A stretch of 64,000 nt of DNA from Phreatobacter aquaticus (GTDB taxonomy: Bacteria > Pseudomonadota > Alphaproteobacteria > Rhizobiales > Phreatobacteraceae). This document shows, in pieces, positions 33,332-43,412 of this stretch; the first letter of the stretch is position 1, and each line of letters begins with the position of its first letter. The stretch lies in assembly GCF_005160265.1 (NCBI RefSeq), contig NZ_CP039865.1:186001-250000 (forward strand), read 5' to 3'. Below the pieces are notes generated by a model, which searched no databases, was not told the DNA's origin, and saw only the letters and a list, made by a program, of their open reading frames with translations. Made by a program: the position numbers and the translations under genes.

Positions 33332-35635
33332 TCAGGCGGCGACCATTTCGGCGACCTTGGCGCGCAAGGCCGGCACCGCCACCGGCTTGGTCATCCAGGC
33401 AATGCCGCTCGACTGAAGGCGGGCCAGCGTCGTCGGATCAGTCGACCCCGTGACGATCAGCATCGGCAGACCGCGGCCGCCCTCCGTCCGCCAGCCATGG
33501 GCAAGCTCAAGACCGTCGACACCATGGTCGAGCTGCAGATCGATCACCGCGAGATCAAAGGCGGCCCCGTCGGCGGCCAGCGCCCGGGTCGCCTCCTCGG
33601 CGCTGCCGGTTGCGGTGACATCGGCGCCATCATCGCGCAGGGTGCGGGCCAGCGCGTCGACGATCATTGGCTCGTCGTCCAGCACGAGGATCCGCCGACC
33701 GGCCAGCGACGGCTCGGCCGCCACCGCCGCGGGGGCCGGCAGCAGCACGACATCGGCCACCGGCAGCTCGACCCGGAACACGGTGCCATGGCCCTTGTGG
33801 CTGGCGACGCTGACCGGGTGGTCGAGCAGGTTGCACAGGCGCTTGACGATCGACAGGCCGAGACCGAGGCCGTCATTCTGGCCATGGGCCGCGTGTTTGG
33901 ACCGCTCGAACTCCTCGAAGATGCGGTCGCGATCCTCCACCGCGACGCCGGGCCCCGTATCGTGGATTTCCAGGATGGCCGTGTCGCCGCGTCGCCGGAC
34001 GCCGACCAAGACCCCACCCCGCTCGGTGAACTTCAGCGCATTGCCGACGAGATTGCGCAGCACCGTCTCGATCAGGATCGGATCGCTGACCACGGCGAGG
34101 CGCGAGGGCACAAGCCGGAACTCCAGGCCGTGCGCTCCGGCCTGGGCCCGGAACCCGGCCGCCACACGCTCCAGCAGGTCGCCGATGACGAAGACGCGCT
34201 TGTCCGCCTCCACGATGCCGGCATCGAGCCTGGACACGTCGAGCAGCGCGTTGAACATGTCCTGCAGCGAGCCGAGCGTCGTCTCCATATTGGCGACGAG
34301 GCGGCGCGGCTCGTCCCCGGAGACCCGGCGGGCCAGCGCATTGGCGAACAACGAGAGCGCATGCAGCGGCTGGCGCAGATCATGGCTGGCAGCCGCCAGG
34401 AAGCGCGACTTGGCGGCAGTCGCGGCAACCGCATCGTCGCGCGCAGCCGACAGCGCCCGGTTTGCCGCCTCGAGCTCGGCAGTGCGATCGACAACCCGGA
34501 GTTCCAGCGTATTGGCGAGATGCTTCAGCGCCTCCTCGTTATCCGCCAGGCGATCGATCATCCCCTGCAGCGAGGCCGCAAGCGACACCACTTCCTTTGA
34601 CGAGGATTGCGGCACCTCGATCACCACGCCATCCAGCGCATCGGCGAGACCGACGCGGTCGGCGCGCGCGGCGATCGCCTGAAGCGGACTGGCGATGCGC
34701 CCGGCCACCCACCAGCCGGCGGCGAGCACCATCAGGCCGACAATGCCGCCGGCCGCGATGATCTGCCGGCGCAATGTATCGACTGGGGCGAAGGCCACGG
34801 CGGCGCTGGAGGCCACCACGATCTGCCAGCCCAAGCCCTCGATACCACGCCCGCCGGCGGCCCTGCTTGTGCCGATCAGCAGGGCGCGGCCATCGGCTGA
34901 TTTCTCGATCTCGTAGCCGTCCGAACGCCGGGCAACGACGGCGGCAAGACTGCCGAGAATATTCGGATCGCCGATGACGATCCGCCCGTCTCGGTCGAGC
35001 ACCAGCACCTCGAGATCGGATTGCCGGTCGCGCGAGCGGTCGATCAGCGAGCGCCGGAGATGGCCGAGCCAGTCCCAGTTGACCAGGAGGCCGAGCGTGC
35101 CGATCACCTCGCCATTGGCATCGCGCACATTGGTGCCGATCTCCACCACGCGCTCGCCCGCCGGTGCCTGCGACTGCCCCTGCAGATCGTTGGAACTGGA
35201 CGAGCGCAAGCGCGCGGCGCGATACCACAGGCGGTTGCTGACATCGCTGCCTTCGCCCACCCCGCCAGATGCCGACACCACCCGGCCATTGGCATCGGCG
35301 AAGCCGATCCAGACCACCTCCTCCACATTCACCTTGAGGCGGTCGAGGATGGACCGTTGCTGCCGGTAGCTGCTGTTCGGATCGACGAAGGCCTGCAGCG
35401 TGGCAACGGTCCGCAGCTGGCGCCAGCGCTCGTAGACGTCGCTTTCCAGCGCCTCGCGCATATAGGCCGAGAGATCGGCCAGCGACCGGCCGATGGAGCG
35501 CTGCGCTTCGCGGGTGGCGGTCCACACCACCACCGCGGTCACCGAGAAGATCAGCGCCGCGATCAGCACCAGCAGCGTGCCGGTGAGGATGCCGCGCAGA
35601 CCGGGCCGGGTGATCGATTTCGAGGACAGGACCAT
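33332..35635 (-). CDS. Hybrid sensor histidine kinase
   Basis: 767 residues: membrane helix about 17-39, periplasmic dCache-like sensor about 45-290, second helix about 291-311, HAMP about 312-365, coiled coil to 400, HisKA with phospho-acceptor His418 (AASHDLRQPLHAL), ATPase domain about 520-635 (NLVGNALKFTERGG, DTGPG, GLGLGLSIVKRL) and a C-terminal receiver about 647-767 with Asp699 and TKP Lys. The SHDLRQPLHALSLFANAL block is typical of kinases paired with NarL-type regulators. The ligand of the sensor is unknown. Confidence 0.92.
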   Translation of the reverse strand: MVLSSKSITRPGLRGILTGTLLVLIAALIFSVTAVVVWTATREAQRSIGRSLADLSAYMREALESDVYERWRQLRTVATLQAFVDPNSSYRQQRSILDRLKVNVEEVVWIGFADANGRVVSASGGVGEGSDVSNRLWYRAARLRSSSSNDLQGQSQAPAGERVVEIGTNVRDANGEVIGTLGLLVNWDWLGHLRRSLIDRSRDRQSDLEVLVLDRDGRIVIGDPNILGSLAAVVARRSDGYEIEKSADGRALLIGTSRAAGGRGIEGLGWQIVVASSAAVAFAPVDTLRRQIIAAGGIVGLMVLAAGWWVAGRIASPLQAIAARADRVGLADALDGVVIEVPQSSSKEVVSLAASLQGMIDRLADNEEALKHLANTLELRVVDRTAELEAANRALSAARDDAVAATAAKSRFLAAASHDLRQPLHALSLFANALARRVSGDEPRRLVANMETTLGSLQDMFNALLDVSRLDAGIVEADKRVFVIGDLLERVAAGFRAQAGAHGLEFRLVPSRLAVVSDPILIETVLRNLVGNALKFTERGGVLVGVRRRGDTAILEIHDTGPGVAVEDRDRIFEEFERSKHAAHGQNDGLGLGLSIVKRLCNLLDHPVSVASHKGHGTVFRVELPVADVVLLPAPAAVAAEPSLAGRRILVLDDEPMIVDALARTLRDDGADVTATGSAEEATRALAADGAAFDLAVIDLQLDHGVDGLELAHGWRTEGGRGLPMLIVTGSTDPTTLARLQSSGIAWMTKPVAVPALRAKVAEMVAA

Positions 35636-35679
35636 GCGCCAGTGTCGCGCGTTGGACGCTGTGCGTCAAAGCGGCATCG

Positions 35680-36780
35680 CTACGGATGGAGCGACAGGAC
35701 GAGGCCGGCATGGGGCGGCACGCGGCCTTCCAGCGTGTCGCGATAGGCCGTCTCGACAGCAGAAGCCCCCTGCCCCTCGCGCACCTCCAGCCAGGTGCCG
35801 ACCGAGCCGGTCAAGGCCTCCCAGGCGCCGGAAAAGCGCTGTTCCAGGCCACCCGGTCCCCAGTCACCGTGACGCTTCTGGATCTGGGCCGGCGCGAAGA
35901 AGAATTTCGGCCGCGCGCCCGGCAGGTCCATGCGACCGGCGAGCCCCTCCCAATGGGTGCCGCCGACGCGGCAGGAATGGACGAGGTTGTCGCCGAAATG
36001 CTGGTGCACCTTGGTCAGGATATCGGCGCTGCCGGCCATGTCGACATAGGCCGTCGGCACCGCCGGATCGAGGCTGGCTATGGCGTCGTAGGTCGCGACC
36101 GCGTCGAAATAGCCGACGCTCTCGACGAAGGCGCGATTGCCCGGCGAGGTCAGGCCGACCGAGCGGATCCCGTTCGCGCCAAGGCGGCCAAGGCAGAAGC
36201 CGAGGCCGAGCGAGGTCTTGGACGAGGCGCTCGACACCAGCACCTGGCGCGCGCCGAAGAAGCCGTTGTCGTCGAGGAAGTCCGCGATCAGGAACGAGGT
36301 CATGACCAGCGGCTTCAGGATCATCTGGGCGTTTTCGCGCGCCCGCGCATCGCCCGGATCGGCCGAGACGCGATCATAGGAATTGTAGACGGGCGGCAGC
36401 TCGCGCCGATGCGCCGCGCCATCGACGAAGCGCTTCGGCGACAGCTTCACCGGTTCGACGACGAGATGCGACGCCATCGGAAAATAGCCATAGATCCGCT
36501 CGCCGACAGCAAGGCCTTCAACGCCCGAGGCCACCACGTCGGCAAAGCCCCAAACGGGGATCCGCCCATAGCCGTCTCCGGCCGGGAAGAAGGCCCAATA
36601 GGACATCTGGTCGCCAAAGGCGGCATAGGTGATGTTGTTGGCGGTCAGCGCGAAACGGTCAATGGCGAGCACGGCCCTGCCGGCCGCAACCTCCGCCGCC
36701 TCATCGATCACGCCGGTCGCCATGCGGGTTTGCCGGAGGTCGTCGCGACGGACGTCGAATGCGATGTTCGTGATGCTCAT
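35680..36780 (-). CDS. DUF2855 family protein
   Basis: 366 residues. The start codon overlaps the stop of the upstream acyl-CoA dehydrogenase gene (ATGA), so the two are translationally coupled. The protein resembles the medium-chain reductase layout (RFALTANNITYAAFGD, PVWGFADVVASGVEGLAVGERIYGYFPM, a SASSKTSLGLGFCL cofactor-like region) but is classed as DUF2855, with no proven reaction. Pairing with an AidB-like protein suggests a lipid or acyl-thioester related oxidoreduction. Confidence 0.8.
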   Translation of the reverse strand: MSITNIAFDVRRDDLRQTRMATGVIDEAAEVAAGRAVLAIDRFALTANNITYAAFGDQMSYWAFFPAGDGYGRIPVWGFADVVASGVEGLAVGERIYGYFPMASHLVVEPVKLSPKRFVDGAAHRRELPPVYNSYDRVSADPGDARARENAQMILKPLVMTSFLIADFLDDNGFFGARQVLVSSASSKTSLGLGFCLGRLGANGIRSVGLTSPGNRAFVESVGYFDAVATYDAIASLDPAVPTAYVDMAGSADILTKVHQHFGDNLVHSCRVGGTHWEGLAGRMDLPGARPKFFFAPAQIQKRHGDWGPGGLEQRFSGAWEALTGSVGTWLEVREGQGASAVETAYRDTLEGRVPPHAGLVLSLHP

Positions 36781-38414
36781 GCCGCCACCCGCCCGACAAT
36801 GGTTTCGATTGCCGCGCCACGCGGCAACACACCGTAGCTGCGGCCGCCTTCGCCGCCCAGCCGCGTCGCGATGAACATGTCGGCTACCTCGGCGGGCGCG
36901 TGCCGCACCAGCAGGCTCGCCTGCAGGGTCAGCGCCATGGTCTCGGCAATGCGGCGCGCATCGGCCTCCTGCGGCAGGGTCCGCACGGCGTTGCCAAGAT
37001 CGTCGATCGCCTGATCGAGCAGGCGGTTGCCGCCGCGCGCAAGATTGAGCTCCGCCATGAAGATCGCCAGCGCAGCCGGTTCCCTGGACAGGGTGCGCAG
37101 CACGTCCAGCGCGATGACATTGCCCGAGCCCTCCCAGATCGCATTGAGCGGGCTCTCGCGGAACAGCCGCGGCAACGGGCTTTCCTCCACATAGCCGGCG
37201 CCGCCATGGCACTCCATGCACTCATAGACGAAGTTCGGATTGCGCTTGGTGAGCCAGTATTTGCCGACCGCCACCGCCAGCCGCGCAAAGGACCTCGCCT
37301 CCTCGCCCGCCTCGCCGAAAGCCCGCGCCACCCGCATGGTGAGTGCCGCAGCCGCCTCGTAGTCGAGGGCGAGATCGGCGATCACCGCCCGCATGGCCGG
37401 CTGGTCGATCAGCGTCTTCTGGAAGGCGCGCCGGTTCGACACGTGATGATGGGCCTGCGCCAGCGCCATGCGCATCATGCCGAGCGTGCCGGCCATGGTG
37501 TCGAGGCGGGTATGATGGACCATGTCGATGATGGTCGAAACGCCGCGCCCCTCCTCGCCAACGAGGCGGGCATAGGTGTCGTGATACTCGATCTCGCTGG
37601 AGGCGTTGGACTTGTTGCCGAGCTTGTCCTTCAGCCGCATTACATGGAAGCTGTTGCGCTCGCCGTCCGGCTTGATCCGCGGCACGAGGAAGCACGAAAG
37701 GCCCCGCTCGGTATTGGCGAGTGTCAGGAAGGCATCCGACATCGGCGCCGAGCAGAACCATTTGTGCCCGACGAGCCGGAACGCATCGCCTTCGGCATAG
37801 GCGCGTGTGGTGTTGGCGCGCACGTCGCTGCCGCCCTGCTTCTCCGTCATCGCCATGCCGACCGTGACGCCGGCCTTGTCCGCAATGGGCTTCAGCGCGG
37901 CTTCATAGGTGCCGTCGATGATCTTCGGCACCCACTCGGCTGAAATCTCCGGTGAATGGCGCAGCGCCGGCACGGCGGCATAGGTCATGGAGATCGGACA
38001 CATCGTGCCCTGCTCGCATTCGGTGGCGAGCGCCAGCATCGCAGCATGGGCCACATGGGCGCCCGGACGGTTTTCCGCCCAAGCGATCGAATGGATGCGG
38101 TGGCGCATCGCCAGCTCCATCAGCCGGTGATAGCTCGGATGGAACCGCGCCTCGTCGATGCGCCGGCCATAGCGGTCGAAGACGGTGAGCTCCGGCGGGA
38201 AGCGATTGGCCTCCTCGCCCCAGGCGAGCGCCTCTTCGGACCCGACATCGGCGCCCAGCGCGGCGAGCGGCTGGTCCACCCAGTCACCGCCCTCGCGGCA
38301 CGCCGCCTCGCGCAGCACGGGATCGGACAGATAGAGATTGCGCCCGGCAAAGTCGGGCGGCTGGTTGGTCACCTCATGGGTGAGGAGCTGGGTCGATGGC
38401 GCGTGGCGAGGCAT
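36777..38414 (-). CDS. Acyl-CoA dehydrogenase, AidB-like
   Basis: 545 residues from ATG 38414 (GGAG seven bases upstream), longer than ordinary acyl-CoA dehydrogenases because of the AidB-type N- and C-terminal extensions. Recognisable blocks are VGMAMTEKQGGSDVRANTT, GHKWFCSAPMSD, and the catalytic/FAD region YECMECHGGAGYVEESPLPR followed by LNAIWEGSGNV. AidB is tied to alkylation-damage responses and binds FAD and DNA; other members oxidise acyl-CoAs. It is coupled to DUF2855 downstream. Confidence 0.88.
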   Translation of the reverse strand: MPRHAPSTQLLTHEVTNQPPDFAGRNLYLSDPVLREAACREGGDWVDQPLAALGADVGSEEALAWGEEANRFPPELTVFDRYGRRIDEARFHPSYHRLMELAMRHRIHSIAWAENRPGAHVAHAAMLALATECEQGTMCPISMTYAAVPALRHSPEISAEWVPKIIDGTYEAALKPIADKAGVTVGMAMTEKQGGSDVRANTTRAYAEGDAFRLVGHKWFCSAPMSDAFLTLANTERGLSCFLVPRIKPDGERNSFHVMRLKDKLGNKSNASSEIEYHDTYARLVGEEGRGVSTIIDMVHHTRLDTMAGTLGMMRMALAQAHHHVSNRRAFQKTLIDQPAMRAVIADLALDYEAAAALTMRVARAFGEAGEEARSFARLAVAVGKYWLTKRNPNFVYECMECHGGAGYVEESPLPRLFRESPLNAIWEGSGNVIALDVLRTLSREPAALAIFMAELNLARGGNRLLDQAIDDLGNAVRTLPQEADARRIAETMALTLQASLLVRHAPAEVADMFIATRLGGEGGRSYGVLPRGAAIETIVGRVAA

Positions 38415-38502
38415 CTCGTCTCTCCGCGGAAGCGTTTCCGCCGCCCAGAGTGACATGCACACGCCTCGCGGCAAGCCCGGCAATCGGCGGGTGGGGCGCT
38501 CA

Positions 38503-38808
38503 TCACCCTTGCGATGCCCGCCAGTTCGCCTCCAGCAGATCGCGCGCTTCCGGGTGGTCGGCGAAATGGCGGGCGAAGAACGGGCAGAGCGGAATGACTT
38601 TCAGGCCCCGCTCGCGGGCAGCCGCCAGCCCGGCCTTCACCAGCGCCTTGCCGATCCCACGGCCGCCAAGCTCCGGCGGCACCAGCGTGTGGGTAAAGGT
38701 GATCGTGCCGTCGCCCAGGACATATTCGGCAACGGCCACCTGATCGCCGATCACCGCCTCGAACCTCTTGGCGCCCGGATTGTCCACCACCGTCACATCA
38801 CCGCTCAT
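38503..38808 (-). CDS. GNAT-like N-acetyltransferase (YjdJ/NATD1 type)
   Basis: 101 residues from ATG 38808. The short GNAT fold contains the acetyl-CoA loop LVPPELGGRGIGKALV and the typical ending LCPFFARHFADHPEARDLL seen in the small YjdJ/NATD1 group. Substrates of this group are unknown. It precedes the AidB-like gene on the same strand, with about 90 bases between them. Confidence 0.85.
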   Translation of the reverse strand: MSGDVTVVDNPGAKRFEAVIGDQVAVAEYVLGDGTITFTHTLVPPELGGRGIGKALVKAGLAAARERGLKVIPLCPFFARHFADHPEARDLLEANWRASQG

Positions 38809-39002
38809 CTGATCCACCCCTGTTCGTGAGACCGGCATATCGCCATCCGCACGGCATTCCGCCACGCATGGCGGCTTCCCGTTGCAAGGGCGTGCGCCGA
38901 TCGCCACATTGAGTTCCAGTTACCGTCCCGATTCCCCATCACAAACGCACACGACGTCCGGCACTCGCCCGGAGACGCGCCGGCGTTCCGTCCGGATTTG
39001 CC

Positions 39003-40868
<1,866 letters not shown>

Positions 40869-40904
40869 GCGGCCTGCGATCGTCATCGAGGGATGGAGAG
40901 CCGC

Positions 40905-42497
40905 TCAGGCGCGACGCTCGATGTTCCACATCACCGGGAAGCCGAAGTCGATCACACCCTGCAGCTCGGTGCGCCAGACGGCCGGGCTGCGGAACTGGCC
41001 GGCGATCGGGAAGGTTGCCGCATCGATCGCCAGAGCCTGCAGCTCCTTGGCGAGTTCCTTGCGCTTGGCCGGATCGCTCTCGGCCTCGAACTGCGCGATG
41101 ACCGGCGACATCTTCTGATCGCAATAGCCCCAGGGCTGATTGCCGGTGCAGTTGAAGCCGACGCCCAGATTGGACAGGGGGTCCGACATGTCGAAGCCGG
41201 TATAGACCACCGGCACGACGCTCCAGCCGCCCTGTTCCAGCGGGTTCTTCTGCACCCAGCGCTGGGCGATGGCCGACCATTCCAGGCCCTGCACATCGAC
41301 ATTGAAGCCAGCCTTCTTCATCCGGTCGATCAGCACGCTGCCGAACGGATTGAGCAGCGGGCTGTCAAGCGGATGCATGACGACGATCTTCTCGCCCTTG
41401 TAGCCGGCTTCCGCCAGCAGGGCCTTGGCCTTGTCGATGCTCGGCGCGGCAATCGCGGCGCTGCCGCCATTGTTCTCGAACGTGGCGCCGCACATGAACA
41501 TGGACGTGCAGTCCGGACGGCCGAGTTCGCCGCCAAAGCCGGCGCCGCCGAGGATTTCCGCGCGGTCGAGGCACTGGGCCAGAGCCCGGCGCACCAGGAC
41601 ATTGTCCATCGGCGCCTGGAAATGGTTGATCGACACCCCATACATCAGCTCGGCCATGCCGGAGGCCTTGGCGAAGACGAGGTTGCGGTCGCGCTGCATG
41701 CGCGGGATGAGATCGACCGGGGCATATTCGAGATAATCGACCTCGCCGCGCGACAGCGCCGCGAAGCGCAGCGCGATGTCCGGCATGGTCAGCATCTCGA
41801 TGCGCTCGATCTTGGCGATCTTGCCGCCGGCGAGACCGTCAGCCGGCTCGTTGCGCGGGACATATTTGGGATTGCGCCGGAAATGGGCGCGGTCTCCCGG
41901 CACCCATTCGTCGCGCAGGAAGATATAGGGGCCCGAGCCGACGACTTCCGGCACCTGCTGGGTCGGCGGGGTGGCATTGGCGATGCGCGCCGGCATGATC
42001 ATCGGCACATGGACCGAGGGCTTGCCGAGCGCCTCGATGACGCCGCCGAAGGGACGCGACAGCTTCAGCGTGAAGGCATTGGCGCCGTCCGGCGTGAGTT
42101 CGGCGGTGGCGGCCATCAGGCGGCGACCGATCGAGTCGCGGCCGCCCCAGCGCTTCAGCGAGGCGATCACGTCCTCCGAAGTCACCGGCTTGCCGTCGTG
42201 GAATTCAAGGCCCGAGCGCAGGCGGAACTTCCAGGTCAGACGGTCGGGACTGATGTCCCAGCCTTCCAGCATCTGCGGGCGGTACTGGCCCTTGCTGTCG
42301 AGGGAGACCAGCGTGTCATAGACGAGATAGGCAAAGTTGCGCGTCACGAAGGACGGGCTGGCGACGGGGTCGAGGTTCTGCAGGCCCACATTGACCACGA
42401 AGCGCAACGGCCGGTCGCGCGACTGCGCGCGGGCAACCAGGGGCGCGGCCATGAGGGCGCCCGCAGCCAGCAGACCCTGTCGACGAGTGATGCGCAT
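40905..42497 (-). CDS. ABC transporter substrate-binding protein, peptide/nickel family 5
   Basis: 530 residues from ATG 42497. A twin-arginine-like signal (MRITRRQGLLAAGALMAA...ARAQ) leads into the DppA/OppA-type fold: NLDPVASPSFVTRNFAYLVY, EGWDISPDRLTWKFRLRSG, FHDGKPVTSEDVIASLKRW and a C-terminal NCTGNQPWGYCD segment with two Cys. No permease or ATPase gene accompanies it. It could feed a transporter encoded elsewhere; the ligand is unknown. Confidence 0.88.
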   Translation of the reverse strand: MRITRRQGLLAAGALMAAPLVARAQSRDRPLRFVVNVGLQNLDPVASPSFVTRNFAYLVYDTLVSLDSKGQYRPQMLEGWDISPDRLTWKFRLRSGLEFHDGKPVTSEDVIASLKRWGGRDSIGRRLMAATAELTPDGANAFTLKLSRPFGGVIEALGKPSVHVPMIMPARIANATPPTQQVPEVVGSGPYIFLRDEWVPGDRAHFRRNPKYVPRNEPADGLAGGKIAKIERIEMLTMPDIALRFAALSRGEVDYLEYAPVDLIPRMQRDRNLVFAKASGMAELMYGVSINHFQAPMDNVLVRRALAQCLDRAEILGGAGFGGELGRPDCTSMFMCGATFENNGGSAAIAAPSIDKAKALLAEAGYKGEKIVVMHPLDSPLLNPFGSVLIDRMKKAGFNVDVQGLEWSAIAQRWVQKNPLEQGGWSVVPVVYTGFDMSDPLSNLGVGFNCTGNQPWGYCDQKMSPVIAQFEAESDPAKRKELAKELQALAIDAATFPIAGQFRSPAVWRTELQGVIDFGFPVMWNIERRA

Positions 42498-42717
42498 GAC
42501 CGATACTCCCTGTTGGCCCGCCGGCTCGCTGCGGGATGCGCAGCCGAAACGCGGGCGTTGCCCAAACGGAACGTCAGTCTGCCCTGAACTTCCGTGGGAA
42601 CAAGGCCTCTCACCGCATTCCATGGAAGATCAGATCTGCTACGCAAAACCCATGTATCGGAGAACGATACAGCCGGTTCGAGAAAGCTTGGCGGTCACCG
42701 CGCCCGCCCGCCCGCCT

Positions 42718-43314
42718 TCAAGGACCCGGCACCTCGGCCAGCCGCTTCTGCAAGGTGGCGAGGTCCCGGCGAAAAGCCTCGCCATCGCCGTAGTCGACAA
42801 AGTCCTGATAGCGCGCATGAGCCCCGAGCACGCGGCGCGCATGCTTGATCGGGCACCAATATTGTTCCGTACGGGCGGCGATCTCGCGGGCATAGGCGAT
42901 CACCCCATTGCCATAGCTGCAATAGGCGCAGTTCACCTTTTCGATCAGGTTGAGATAGGGCAGGCGCGACCGGTCGAAGACGAGGTAGTCGGAGCGCCGG
43001 ACCTTGGCGATGCCATAGACCGGAAAGCAGATCGCCTGGTAGATCGTCACGCCGAGGTCGAGGATCACGAAGGCGATGATCAGCGCATAGATCACCGGCG
43101 CGGTGATGATCATCAGGGGATGGGCGCCAACGATGTAACGGAGCGTCGAGCGCTTCAGGGCGCGCTGACGGGCCTTGAGCTCCTGGCGGAACTCCTCGGT
43201 GTGTTCCTGAAGCGCCAGCTGCATCTCGGCGAAGTGGCGCGCGCTCTCCACCTCCAGTTCGGCCTCCAACGCCTTGATCTTGTCGACCAGAGCCGTCAAT
43301 CGCTCGTCCATCAT
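42718..43314 (-). CDS. Uncharacterised coiled-coil membrane protein with conserved-looking Cys
   Basis: 198 residues from the ATG ATG at 43314/43311 (GGGAG upstream favours the second). Residues about 1-50 are a charged coiled coil (DKIKALEAELEVESARHF, EEFRQELKARQRALKR). A hydrophobic stretch of about 30 residues follows (MIITAPVIYALIIAFVILDL). The soluble part has VNCAYCSYGNGVIAYAREIA and EQYWCPIKHA, a CxxC plus a third Cys that might bind metal. I do not recognise a named family. It stands alone between two unrelated minus-strand genes. Confidence 0.7.
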   Translation of the reverse strand: MMDERLTALVDKIKALEAELEVESARHFAEMQLALQEHTEEFRQELKARQRALKRSTLRYIVGAHPLMIITAPVIYALIIAFVILDLGVTIYQAICFPVYGIAKVRRSDYLVFDRSRLPYLNLIEKVNCAYCSYGNGVIAYAREIAARTEQYWCPIKHARRVLGAHARYQDFVDYGDGEAFRRDLATLQKRLAEVPGP

Positions 43315-43412
43315 GGGCTCCCTGGCCGCTGGGATGTGCATGGCACACCGCCTGGCCAGAAGGCGCCCCGACCTGTGCTTTGGCAAGCGCGCAGGGCGTG
43401 CATCGCACGCCG

